Numbered from the stretch's first letter, positions 34,209 through 43,452 are shown. The stretch: 64,000 bases of DNA from Desulfococcus sp041737845 (GCF_041737845.1 NZ_JBGSQX010000080.1:84311-148310); one strand, 5' to 3'. Program-made: numbers and translations. Notes: generated from the sequence alone by a model not told the origin.

Positions 34209-35342
34209 GTGAGCTATCTCAAGGAAATTTCGCCGAAGATGCCGCGATACGCCATGGCCTACAGAGGGCTGGTGCAGCCGGGGACGCCCCTCAACCTGAC
34301 CTTCTCCGTCACCAACCTGTGCCAGTCGCGCTGCAAAACCTGCGGCATCTGGCGGATCTACCGGGACGACCCCGCAAAGCGGCAGGAGGAGTTGACGACG
34401 GACGAGATCGAAAAGATCTTCCGGACCCTGGGGCATGTCTATGTGTTCAACATCAGCGGCGGCGAGCCGTTCCTGCGAAAAGACCTCGGCGAGATCATCC
34501 GGCTCGCCTGCCGCCACCTGACCCCGGGCATCATCCACATCCCGACGAATGCCATCGCGGCGGACCGAATCGTTGAGCAGACCGAGGCGATTCTGGCCTG
34601 CCTGGAGCGCATCTGTCCCCAAGTGCGCCTGACGGTCAAGCCCAGCCTCGACCACATCGGCCAAAAACACGACGAGATCCGGGGCGTTGCCGGGAATTTC
34701 GAGAAGGTCATGGCGCTGTTCCGGCGGCTGAAAGCCCTTCAGGCGGACCACCCCCATTTTCACGCGGAGCTCGGCACGGTCGTCTCCCGGTGGAACGTCC
34801 GGGACATCGAGGAGATCGCCGCCTTCGTCACCCGGCTCGGCACCGACAGCTACCGGAACGAAATCGCGGAGCAGCGCTCGGAGATGCTCAACCTGGACGA
34901 CCCCATCACCCCGGACCCAGACGAATACGAGGCGGCCATCCAATTTTTTGTCGGCCAGATCAAACGCAACATGAAGCAGCGGGTCCTGTTCCAGCGGATC
35001 ACCCACGCCTTCCGGCTGGCCTATTATGGGCTCGCCATCCGGATCCTTCGGGAAAACCGCCAGGTCATCCCCTGCTACGCCGGCATTTCCAACGCCCACA
35101 TGACCCCCTACGGCGACATCTGGGCCTGCTGCACCCTGGGGTACGACAAGCCCATGGGGAATCTCCGGAAGCACGGGTATGATTTCCCGGCGCTCTGGAA
35201 CAGCCCCCGGGCGCGCGAGGTCCGGCGGTACATCCGGGAGGGCCGCTGCGCATGCCCCATGGCGAACCAGGCCTATTCGAATATTCTCATGCATCCGCCG
35301 TCGCTTGTGCGAGTGATGGGGGGGATTGTCGGGGCCGGCTGA
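34209..35342 (+). CDS. Radical SAM/SPASM-type protein
   Basis: A 377-residue radical SAM enzyme. The 4Fe-4S cluster motif is Cys38-Cys42-Cys45 (CQSRCKTC), followed by NISGGEPFLRKD, the SAM-binding GGEP. The C-terminal CYAGISNAHMTPYGDIWACC and a later CACPM resemble a SPASM or twitch auxiliary-cluster domain. Start is GTG with CAGGAG upstream. Similar enzymes occur in polysaccharide, peptide-modification and lipid loci; the reaction here is unknown. The gap to the GT4 gene is 29 bases. Confidence 0.85.
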   Translation: MSYLKEISPKMPRYAMAYRGLVQPGTPLNLTFSVTNLCQSRCKTCGIWRIYRDDPAKRQEELTTDEIEKIFRTLGHVYVFNISGGEPFLRKDLGEIIRLACRHLTPGIIHIPTNAIAADRIVEQTEAILACLERICPQVRLTVKPSLDHIGQKHDEIRGVAGNFEKVMALFRRLKALQADHPHFHAELGTVVSRWNVRDIEEIAAFVTRLGTDSYRNEIAEQRSEMLNLDDPITPDPDEYEAAIQFFVGQIKRNMKQRVLFQRITHAFRLAYYGLAIRILRENRQVIPCYAGISNAHMTPYGDIWACCTLGYDKPMGNLRKHGYDFPALWNSPRAREVRRYIREGRCACPMANQAYSNILMHPPSLVRVMGGIVGAG

Positions 35343-35386
35343 AACGTTATTGATTACGCTTTTATAAAAAATTCAAGGTGCTGGAA

Positions 35387-36373
35387 ATGAAGATTCTCAT
35401 CACGGGCGCATCCGGATTCATCGGCCCTCACCTTGTCCGAAGGCTGATCTCGGACGGGCATGAATGCCGGTGCCTGGCCCGATCTCGAAAAAAGTCGGAA
35501 CCGCTCGAACTTCTCGGCGCTGAGATTATTGAAGGGGACATCACCCAGGCCCAAAGCCTCAAGGGCATTGCGGGAGGCATGAATTGCCTGATGCACCTGG
35601 CGACATTGGGCCACATGAGCAACTTCACGGTCACCGAGGCCATGTTTGAGGCCGTCAATGTTCTGGGCACCCTGAATATCATGACCGAAGCCCTGAGAGA
35701 AAAGGTGGCCCGAATCGTCCACTGCAGCTCCGTGGCCGCCATGGGCATCTGTCCCGAGGTTCCGGCCACGGAAAAGAGCGAATGCCGACCCCACCATTCT
35801 TACGGCAGGAGCAAGCTCAAAGCAGAACGTGCAGTACTCGACATGGTGCGAACTCACGGGCTCCCCGCGTCCATCATTCGCTTCTCAATGGTTTACGGCC
35901 CCGGGGACTGGCGGGATATGCTGAAGCTGGTCCGACTGGCAAGAAAAGGCATGTTTCCAAAGATCGGCAGCCGGCCCAAGCTGACCCCGATGATCCATGT
36001 GGACGATGCGGTTCAGGGAATCCTGCTCGCCGCCGAAAAGGGAATCCCCGGTGAAATCTACCTGATTACCAACAAGCAGTCCGAGCCGTTTGACCGGATC
36101 AGGCAAATACTCCAAGAAGGATTGGGCATCCGGCGGGTTCCGCTGTATATCCCCGAATGGCTGGCGCTCTTGGCGGCAACCATGATCGAGAAATCCTTTA
36201 CGTGTGTAGGCAAAACACCCCCGGTGGCGCGGAAGAATATCGAATCGACGCTGGCCGATCGCGTCTTTTCCATCGAAAAAGCCCGGCAGGAGCTCGGATT
36301 CAATCCAACGGTCGATTCCGAAGCTGGTTTGAAGGAGACCGTAGCCTGGTATCTCGAAAACAAATGGATATAG
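35387..36373 (+). CDS. NAD-dependent epimerase/dehydratase
   Basis: An extended short-chain dehydrogenase of 328 residues. GASGFIGPHLVRRL near the N-terminus is the NAD(P)-binding GxxGxxG; YGRSKLKAE carries the catalytic Tyr-x3-Lys, with VHCSSVAAMG supplying the Ser. Typical substrates are nucleotide sugars, but relatives also act on flavonoid or sterol-like molecules. The GTG at 35378 is an alternative start; the ATG at 35387 begins the nucleotide-binding strand normally. Confidence 0.87.
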   Translation: MKILITGASGFIGPHLVRRLISDGHECRCLARSRKKSEPLELLGAEIIEGDITQAQSLKGIAGGMNCLMHLATLGHMSNFTVTEAMFEAVNVLGTLNIMTEALREKVARIVHCSSVAAMGICPEVPATEKSECRPHHSYGRSKLKAERAVLDMVRTHGLPASIIRFSMVYGPGDWRDMLKLVRLARKGMFPKIGSRPKLTPMIHVDDAVQGILLAAEKGIPGEIYLITNKQSEPFDRIRQILQEGLGIRRVPLYIPEWLALLAATMIEKSFTCVGKTPPVARKNIESTLADRVFSIEKARQELGFNPTVDSEAGLKETVAWYLENKWI

Positions 36374-36383
36374 GACGAGAAAG

Positions 36384-37205
36384 ATGAGCAAAAAGGAAGT
36401 CGAGGTTTTCGGGGTCACCTATGACCGCTACGTGCTGCTTCAGCTTCACGGACTTCTGGCCCGCTCCCTCCATCTTCAGGAGATCGTGGAGATGCCGAGC
36501 CACGGCGCAAAGGCGGCGGGATCCCTTTACAGCATCGGGTTCGGCCTGGCCGGGTGCCGTGTCACGCTGGTCAATCCGGAGCTGGAAATGATGCACGGAT
36601 GGGATGAATTGGGAATTCGGCAGCAGGTGAAAGCGATACCGGACGTGAACGTCTATCGCACCGGCTTCGACGCCGACAGCTTCGACCTGGCCTGGAATTT
36701 CGTGACCTGGACGGAACTGGCCGACCCGGCCCGCTACCTCGAAGAGATGAAGCGCATCTCCAGAAAATATGTTTTGCTCATCACCTGCAACAATTTCCAG
36801 CCCGGATACCCCTGGCACCGGTTTCTTCACATGATCTTCGGCTTTCCGTGGTCCCACGGCCAAGTTAAATACAACCACATCACCAAGGTCAAGAAGATGT
36901 TCTGTGATGCGGGGATGAGGGTTCTAGAATACGGCGCCATCGACACGCCCGGCTGGCCGGACCCCAGCGGTCCGAGGGATGTTCGGCTTCATCGGAGATA
37001 TGGCGGCGGAAAGGCGTTGTCGCCAACAAAACCGGATTGGGAGGTGCCGATTCTACGTTACGTGAAATCGGGCCGTTTTCCCGGTTGGATGACTTGGCTG
37101 GGGCGGTGGGATATGTTATTTCGGAAAGGGGTGCTGAAGCTGCCGATGAGTCATCTGTTTTATGTGCTGGGCAAAAAGAGCACCCTGCCAAACAAAGCGG
37201 TATGA
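36384..37205 (+). CDS. SAM-dependent methyltransferase-like protein
   Basis: A 273-residue protein with the outline of a class I methyltransferase: LYSIGFGLAGCRVTLVNPE is a weak SAM-binding motif I, DSFDLAWNFVTWTELADPARYLEEMKRISRKYVLLIT the later core, giving a methyltransferase type 11-like pattern. Motif I lacks the usual GxGxG spacing, so catalytic competence is uncertain. It follows the epimerase by 10 bases and is convergent with the first glycerophosphotransferase gene; it ends the plus-strand run. Confidence 0.72.
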   Translation: MSKKEVEVFGVTYDRYVLLQLHGLLARSLHLQEIVEMPSHGAKAAGSLYSIGFGLAGCRVTLVNPELEMMHGWDELGIRQQVKAIPDVNVYRTGFDADSFDLAWNFVTWTELADPARYLEEMKRISRKYVLLITCNNFQPGYPWHRFLHMIFGFPWSHGQVKYNHITKVKKMFCDAGMRVLEYGAIDTPGWPDPSGPRDVRLHRRYGGGKALSPTKPDWEVPILRYVKSGRFPGWMTWLGRWDMLFRKGVLKLPMSHLFYVLGKKSTLPNKAV

Positions 37206-37225
37206 TCAACAATTGCAGATTGACT

Positions 37226-38644
37226 CTATGTCAGGAGTTCTGAAATTAGACGCACATTGGACTTGCCATCTATATGATCATGCGTGCATGCTCGGATTTT
37301 CTGACGCAATGCCGCATAATCATCCTGACACCCATTTTTGAGAATGGTTTCGATATACAATTCAAGCTGATCAACTTTATTGCATTTCATCCCGGGAGTC
37401 ATGACTTCATAGTCAAAATACATGCTCCGATCATGATTTAAATATGCATCTAAATCATAAGCGAAAAAAAGAATCGGTCTGTCAAGCAACAAAAAATCAA
37501 AAAAGATCGAAGAATAATCCGTTATCATCAGGTCGCACATAGGCATGAGCGGATAAATATCGCATAGAGGATTGTATTCAAGTATATTGGAATAATTCTT
37601 GATCTGTGAATGCCCATGCATGAAGGGGTGTAGCTTCAGCACAATCAGCAGATTGTTTTTTTGTGCAAACTTGGAGAAACGACTTAAATCGATGGTTGTT
37701 TCAAAAGGATCGAACAGTTCTTTTCGGAATGTCGGAACATACAGGCAAATTTTTTGTCCTTTTGATTTCGCTTCCGTGACTTTTTTCAATCCATTTCTGT
37801 CCACGTTAATCCACGCCAAACGATATATGATGCTGTCAGATTCTGGCCAGCCGAATAAAATATCATTACGCGGATAACCGGGAGATATGAACTTTTTGGC
37901 ATTAAAACATTGCGAAAAGACATTGTCGACAAACCATTGAGATGTTGTCACAACCACATCGTAAACAGGATAGCGCCCAATTAACCATTTTTGAATTTTT
38001 AATACAGGCCACATCCAGGCCGGTATCGAATTCAGGCGCTTCCGAAACAAATCCAGTTCTATATGCTTGATCGGTGCACCATGCCAAAGCTGGATCAATT
38101 TGGCACCGATCGTTAAGGGATATGATCCGAATTTGAACCAGTCCATATCAATAACGACCTTGCCGCATCGCAACAGTAGGTACATGGACTGCAAGGATGG
38201 ATGGAAGACAGATTCTCCCCCTGCATCAACAATCAATTTCTGTATGCCACGATCAAATGTAAGCATAACAACGCGTTGGTTCTGTCCGGCCATGCCGCTC
38301 GCATGGGCGAAAAAATATTTGCTGTTGTCTGCAAAAGACGAGCCCGGACGATTAATCACCAGCATTAATTCTGGATCGCGTCTTATCAGGCAGCTCAAAG
38401 GAAATCCTATAATCCTTGCCAGGATGGCGACAACGGTCTGACGGCAGGCAACATACCATGCATTCATCAACCGAGGATTAAACAAATTTTTCATAAAATC
38501 TTGAGAGTTCAACTTGCTGTTAACCTTGTCTGCGGGAGTGCTAACGGTATTGATTGGGCAGGCAAGACTCTCGGACGGCCGTTGCGGGTCAAGTAATGCG
38601 GCACGGCGTTTTTCCTCCGTATCAAGCTTGATCGATGCAATCAT
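37226..38644 (-). CDS. CDP-glycerol glycerophosphotransferase family protein 1
   Basis: A 472-residue TagF/TagB-like transferase. The C-terminal GT-B-like domain has IQLWHGAPIKHIELD (catalytic His), PGYPRNDILFG, LVLKLHPFMH and TDYSSIFFDFLLLDRPILFF. Members transfer glycerol phosphate from CDP-glycerol to a growing polymer or lipid. The N-terminal 130 residues are hydrophobic in part and probably membrane-associated. Codon use is A+T-rich compared with the plus-strand genes beside it. Its start codon lies 18 bases from a short inverted-repeat element; an internal ATG at 38494 is an alternative start. Confidence 0.88.
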   Translation of the reverse strand: MIASIKLDTEEKRRAALLDPQRPSESLACPINTVSTPADKVNSKLNSQDFMKNLFNPRLMNAWYVACRQTVVAILARIIGFPLSCLIRRDPELMLVINRPGSSFADNSKYFFAHASGMAGQNQRVVMLTFDRGIQKLIVDAGGESVFHPSLQSMYLLLRCGKVVIDMDWFKFGSYPLTIGAKLIQLWHGAPIKHIELDLFRKRLNSIPAWMWPVLKIQKWLIGRYPVYDVVVTTSQWFVDNVFSQCFNAKKFISPGYPRNDILFGWPESDSIIYRLAWINVDRNGLKKVTEAKSKGQKICLYVPTFRKELFDPFETTIDLSRFSKFAQKNNLLIVLKLHPFMHGHSQIKNYSNILEYNPLCDIYPLMPMCDLMITDYSSIFFDFLLLDRPILFFAYDLDAYLNHDRSMYFDYEVMTPGMKCNKVDQLELYIETILKNGCQDDYAALRQKIRACTHDHIDGKSNVRLISELLT

Positions 38645-38662
38645 AAAAAAAGCTCATGCTTC

Positions 38663-38800
38663 TTTAACCCTACAACGCAACTTAAAAATTCATCATACCG
38701 AATTTACAGGGAAAAGTTAATTTTCGGGAATTTGTTTGAATATAAAGTATTTTCATTTATTACAAATGCTTAACAAATTAAGTGTCGTTGTAGGGTTAAA
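38663..38800. mobile_element. MITE-like element of 138 bp
   Basis: Terminal inverted repeats of 23 bp: TTTAACCCTACAACGCAACTTAA (38663-38685, 21 of 23 positions match the reverse complement of 38778-38800). The interior of about 90 bases is A+T-rich with no coding frame. No clear target duplication is visible. It lies immediately upstream of the first glycerophosphotransferase gene. Confidence 0.6.
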
Positions 38801-38915
38801 ATTGAACTTTAAGCTTCTCTATGGATATCGAATTGTTTTTTTGTTCTTATCATCTTGTCATTTCGATAAGTCTGACTACAAAAAATATCCGAAAAAAACA
38901 AGGCAATGAAAGTCG

Positions 38916-40409
38916 TTAATAGATATCCGCAACGGTGTTCAGAATTACATCCGGTTTGGAGTTGATATTTTCGACCATGGTTCTAGATGTTTCTCCTGAA
39001 AGTACCAATATGGATTTCATCCCGGCATTTTTTGCCATTTCAATGTCTGTATGGAGGCGATCTCCAACCATAATACATTGATCTGCAGCATATCCATGCT
39101 CTCGCATATGATGCAAAACCATATCTGGAGAAGGTTTTCCAAAAACAAGGGCGGGTTTTCTTGAAGTGGTTATTTCTATCATGTTTCCGATTGCCCCTGC
39201 ATCAGGGATAGGACCATCTCCGGATGGGCAAAAGACATCAGGATGAGTAATTATATAGTCTACACCGCTATTCACAAGCCTGCATGCGGTAGCAAGCTTA
39301 TTGTAGGTAAGCTCTTTGTCATAGCTAATAATGACATATTCCGGCGCATGGGTATCGATTTCAAACCCCTCGTCAATAAAAACCTTAACGAGGCTCTTTG
39401 TCCCCATTACATATACATTTTTGACTTGCCTTTTTTTTAAAAAATCAATGACGCCATCAGTCGATAAGATTATATTTTCAGCGCTGCATTCTATTCCGAG
39501 GTCATGAAAAAATTTAACATAGTTTGATTTGCTGTTAGATGAATTATTGGAAAGAAAGTATATTGATTTGCCATCAGATTTTAATTTTGTGATTATTTCA
39601 TTCGCTCCTTCAATAAGCTGATCACCAATACATAGTGTGCCATCAAGATCAAAATAATAAGTCGTGATATCTTTTGACCAGGTACTGAAATTTGAGAATA
39701 ACTTATCTGAAACGGACAGATCATGAAAATCATCAATCTCCACCCAATTCAAACCCGAAATATCATATGGCTTAAATTTCAGTTCACGAGATTTGAACAA
39801 TCGCTGCATTGCAACTTCCGTCCAGTCTTTCTTATTATTTTCATTCTCAACAATATCGATAATTTTTGAAAAGAATATTTCACATGATTCTTTTGAAAAC
39901 TTATAAATGTCGATTGAACAGCCGAACGCGTTATCCCTTCTCATTTCTTTTGAGATGTCGTTTATAAAACCTGTCTCGTCTATACTGACTTTCATGCTTT
40001 CTTCGTTATAAACATTTCCATCAACCGCGACCAAATTTGGTTCATTAGATTCACATAATTTTTGAATGATTTTTGAATCAATGCTAAGATCTGCGTTATT
40101 TAAGATGAATGGTTTATTTTTTACGATATCTCTAGCTAAATAGAGTGAATACATATTATTGGTATTTTCATAATCTGGGTTTTCTACAATTTCTATTTTG
40201 AAGTTTTTTATGTGCTTACAGTAAGTTATGACTGATTTACCCTCATAGCCAACAACAATACAAATTTCATTAATACCTGCTTCTCTATAAGCATCAAATT
40301 GGTATTGCAATATGGGTTTCCATGCAGTATTGATTAAACATTTTGGCTTCTTATTCGTGAGAGGGCGAAGACGGGATCCAACTCCGGCAGCTAAAATTAC
40401 TCCTATCAT
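38916..40409 (-). CDS. Fused nucleotidyltransferase-HAD hydrolase
   Basis: A 497-residue two-domain protein. Residues 1-235 form a sugar- or alditol-phosphate nucleotidyltransferase (AAGVGSRLRPLTNKKPKCLI at the start, NNADLSIDSK, GLNWVEIDD). Residues about 248-497 form a NagD/HAD-IIA-type domain: DLDGTLCIG (nucleophile and acid/base Asp), FLSNNSSNS and MVGDRLHTDIEMA. The two activities are encoded apart in most genomes. Between two glycerophosphotransferase genes the natural substrates are glycerol phosphate and CTP, giving CDP-glycerol. The composition is strongly A+T-rich. Confidence 0.85.
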   Translation of the reverse strand: MIGVILAAGVGSRLRPLTNKKPKCLINTAWKPILQYQFDAYREAGINEICIVVGYEGKSVITYCKHIKNFKIEIVENPDYENTNNMYSLYLARDIVKNKPFILNNADLSIDSKIIQKLCESNEPNLVAVDGNVYNEESMKVSIDETGFINDISKEMRRDNAFGCSIDIYKFSKESCEIFFSKIIDIVENENNKKDWTEVAMQRLFKSRELKFKPYDISGLNWVEIDDFHDLSVSDKLFSNFSTWSKDITTYYFDLDGTLCIGDQLIEGANEIITKLKSDGKSIYFLSNNSSNSKSNYVKFFHDLGIECSAENIILSTDGVIDFLKKRQVKNVYVMGTKSLVKVFIDEGFEIDTHAPEYVIISYDKELTYNKLATACRLVNSGVDYIITHPDVFCPSGDGPIPDAGAIGNMIEITTSRKPALVFGKPSPDMVLHHMREHGYAADQCIMVGDRLHTDIEMAKNAGMKSILVLSGETSRTMVENINSKPDVILNTVADIY

Positions 40410-40487
40410 TTTTCCTCCTTAATTTAAGTGCATTTCGATATCCATTTTCAATTTTTACGTTACCAGAAGGCGTCTAAAAGTTCGGGT

Positions 40488-41993
40488 CTATAGATTCCAG
40501 TTGGCAGGTTCAACCATCGTGTCTAACAAATAGGATTTCAAGTATCCTACTATTCTTTCGCAACTATTGTTATCTGAAAAGGTATTAAACCGATTTCTTA
40601 GTTCTTCGCGTTTTCCGGAATAAATTGAATGATCAATGCACATGCATTTTTCCAATTCCACCCAATTCCGGGCAATGGGTCCTGCGCAGATTTCATTATA
40701 GCTATAAAGAAAGCCCGCATCGTTTTTAAAGTAGTCGTCAAAGTCAAACGGGCTATAAATGATGGGTCTGTCCGAAAGAATAAAATCAAAAACTATACTG
40801 CTGTAATCTGTTATTAAAATATCAAAAGAATCAAGGATTTCATAAATATCGTCTACAGAGCAATATCTGATATTAGAAAATTTTTGGAATTCAGCTGTAA
40901 AATTAGCAAGCATATTGACACTGTAAGGGTGAAGTTTAATGTTAAAAACGATGGCGCTTTCCTTGCAGAAACGATTTAGTCGTTCTAAGTCAAATTCATA
41001 ATTCGTAAACAGTTTCCAGTCATTATTACGCCAGGTCGGCATGAAGACGACATTGGATACGGAAGGGTTCTTATAATCTAAATGCCTTGATTTCGCTCGT
41101 GAAAGCCAAGGATCATTTTTGGGATAGCCCGCTAGGATGGTGTTATTGTTTCTTAAAAGGAACGAGTCTTTCAAGGCATCTGTAACCAATGGCGATGCAC
41201 TTAGCATCTTGTGACAACTTGATCTATTTTTAATGAAGGGAAAGAATATATTTGCGGCCTTTTTCGCTATCAACTTGCCGTACCATTTTAGCCCAGTTTG
41301 GGGATCAGTCTTTCGTGTAAGACCGATGCCTTTCATCGGTGAACCATGCCAAAGCTGTATGATTGCAGTTTTACAACTCGTTGCATAATCATTGTAGTCT
41401 GAGAGAGATCTTTTATAATGTGAAATGATAGTGGCTCCGGCCCTCATGGAAAGGTAATATCCTTTAGGAGAATAAGCCATGCAGACATGCTTGTTATTTT
41501 TCTTCAACGCATTATATACATTACGGTTCTTGGTAACCCAGATCGCTTTTATATCCGGACAATTTTTTATTACATATTCAAATAGATATTTAGAATTCTC
41601 TGCATATGATTTTCCTTGCCTGCAACCGAATAACCATACATTTTTTTCCTTAGGTATGAAGTTAGAAATCCAATATAATGGTAGATTTATGATCCAGACG
41701 GGAAGATGTACCAATGCCCTCATCTTCTCGCCAAGCTGCAGCATCAAATATGTTAGGGCGGAGAGAACAATTATCGTAAGATAATTGAGTCTAACGGTTA
41801 TGTTCATTATCGGAATATTCAGCTCTGTAGGTTTGATGAACTGGTGAAGAAACGAGTCTTGTAACGACTTTTCTACAACGACACAGATTGTATACCCAAA
41901 TAATAGAACTAAAGAATATCCAACAATATATTTAGGTAGGTAAATGCAGTAACGCTTGATTTTTCCCTCAACGTAGTAAAGCTTGTATTTCAT
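40488..41993 (-). CDS. CDP-glycerol glycerophosphotransferase family protein 2
   Basis: A 501-residue paralogue of the gene at 37226. Three hydrophobic stretches in the first 115 residues anchor it to the membrane; the catalytic part has IQLWHGSPMKGIGL (catalytic His), AGYPKNDPWL, FNIKLHPYS and ITDYSSIVFDFILSDRPIIYS. The two proteins share the domain but diverge widely, so they probably act at different steps, for example primer and polymerase. Strongly A+T-rich. Confidence 0.88.
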   Translation of the reverse strand: MKYKLYYVEGKIKRYCIYLPKYIVGYSLVLLFGYTICVVVEKSLQDSFLHQFIKPTELNIPIMNITVRLNYLTIIVLSALTYLMLQLGEKMRALVHLPVWIINLPLYWISNFIPKEKNVWLFGCRQGKSYAENSKYLFEYVIKNCPDIKAIWVTKNRNVYNALKKNNKHVCMAYSPKGYYLSMRAGATIISHYKRSLSDYNDYATSCKTAIIQLWHGSPMKGIGLTRKTDPQTGLKWYGKLIAKKAANIFFPFIKNRSSCHKMLSASPLVTDALKDSFLLRNNNTILAGYPKNDPWLSRAKSRHLDYKNPSVSNVVFMPTWRNNDWKLFTNYEFDLERLNRFCKESAIVFNIKLHPYSVNMLANFTAEFQKFSNIRYCSVDDIYEILDSFDILITDYSSIVFDFILSDRPIIYSPFDFDDYFKNDAGFLYSYNEICAGPIARNWVELEKCMCIDHSIYSGKREELRNRFNTFSDNNSCERIVGYLKSYLLDTMVEPANWNL

Positions 41994-42047
41994 TTGTCCA
42001 ATTTTTCTATATCTTAGTTGTTAATACAGTCAGGAAAAAGCAAATAT

Positions 42048-42197
42048 TACTCGATGTTCAAGTTTTTTATAACCGATTGAATTTACTGGATCTATATTTT
42101 AAGGGTTTCACAGCTCCCATAATGTAAAATCAATTGGTTACGATCAAATGCTATCCGGCGAACCCTATGATAGCCTGAAAAACTTGAACATTGAGTA
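42048..42197. mobile_element. MITE-like element of 150 bp
   Basis: Terminal inverted repeats of 20 bp with one mismatch: TACTCGATGTTCAAGTTTTT (42048-42067) against the reverse complement of 42178-42197. Interior about 110 bases, no coding frame. The ends differ from those of the 138-bp element, so it is a different family. It lies upstream of the second glycerophosphotransferase gene. Confidence 0.6.
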
Positions 42198-42239
42198 TTA
42201 GGCACGCATTTTGAGAAATTTATATAGAATTCAAATACG

Positions 42240-43433
42240 TTATTTGGGTAATACCATCAGTTTGTCGGCCTTTAGTTGGCAATCCGCAATGGCCCCCGGG
42301 TAGGCACCGTAGATCAATACCTCGTGGTTTTTGTATGACCAGACGATTAAATCGCCGAAACGGTCGATCAAATTAAAGGCTAAATAATATTTACCATTTT
42401 TAAGAGATATTGATGCTAAGCAGATTTTAAATTCAGTTGAGCCTCTAGTGATTTCAATTTCATAATCATGAGATTGAAAACCGCCATCAGCGGCGAATGC
42501 CCCTGCGGAGTTATAGAAAATGACCTTGAGCAGGAAACTAGAGAAATCTCGTTTGCTTTCAACCTTGAAACGTATTTCAAGCGGCTCGCATGAAGCAAGT
42601 TTTATTTTTGAAAGAACAGCATCAAAAGCTGTAATCGGATACTGTAGAGAGAGGAAAGTACCTCCTTTGAGTTTTGAATCATTAAGCTGATCATAGAGCG
42701 AAATACCTTCAGCTACGGATTGAATAGCGTAAGGAGTACCATTCTTCATCACAAGGATTTGAGTTGATGTTCTGGCAACCTGATCCATGTTGTGAGATAC
42801 AAAAATCACTGCCGCCTTTTTCCGAAGTGTTGCGATCCGATGATAGCACTTGTCGCGAAATGAGGCATCGCCCACAGCCAGAACCTCGTCCAGAAGAAGG
42901 ATGTCGGGTTCTAGAATTGTCGCCACAGCAAATCCTAATCTAACAGACATACCCGAACTGTAACTCTGCACTGGCGCATCAATGAATTCGCCAAGCTCTG
43001 CAAATTCGACTATTTCATCTATCTTTGTCTCTATTGCCTTTCTGCTAAGCCCCAACACCGCAGCATTGACATAGATATTTTCCCTGCCCGTCAACACCGG
43101 GTTAAATCCCGCACCTAAAGCTATCAAGGCTCCAACACGCCCCTGCATCTCGATTCGTCCTTTGTCTGGCTTTATAAGACCGTTGAGCATTCGCAGCAAA
43201 GTGGTTTTGCCAGCCCCATTTCGCCCGATCAAGCCAACACATTCGCCTCGCTTCAATTCGAAACTTACATCTTTTACCGCCCAGAACTCATCTTTTCGCA
43301 GCTCCGTTTCATGGTTTTGATGGGGAAATAGAATTTCACTGCTCAAATCCTTCATTCCATACCAGAGGGAACGCTTGAGATCCCGGCAGAACTTTTTGGA
43401 AACGTTGTCAACCGTTACTACTATTTCGCTCAT
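42240..43433 (-). CDS. ABC exporter ATPase, Wzt type
   Basis: A 397-residue ATPase of a polysaccharide exporter. Walker A GRNGAGKT at 70-77, signature YSSGM at 158-162, Walker B ILLLDEV at 178-184. After the ABC domain (to about 255) a beta-rich domain of about 140 residues follows, the position of the glycan-recognition module in Wzt. The open frame continues to 43460, but GGAGG 8 bases before the ATG at 43433 settles the start. It begins just past the permease stop. Confidence 0.9.
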   Translation of the reverse strand: MSEIVVTVDNVSKKFCRDLKRSLWYGMKDLSSEILFPHQNHETELRKDEFWAVKDVSFELKRGECVGLIGRNGAGKTTLLRMLNGLIKPDKGRIEMQGRVGALIALGAGFNPVLTGRENIYVNAAVLGLSRKAIETKIDEIVEFAELGEFIDAPVQSYSSGMSVRLGFAVATILEPDILLLDEVLAVGDASFRDKCYHRIATLRKKAAVIFVSHNMDQVARTSTQILVMKNGTPYAIQSVAEGISLYDQLNDSKLKGGTFLSLQYPITAFDAVLSKIKLASCEPLEIRFKVESKRDFSSFLLKVIFYNSAGAFAADGGFQSHDYEIEITRGSTEFKICLASISLKNGKYYLAFNLIDRFGDLIVWSYKNHEVLIYGAYPGAIADCQLKADKLMVLPK

Positions 43434-43452
43434 GCCATTCGCCTCCGTCCTT

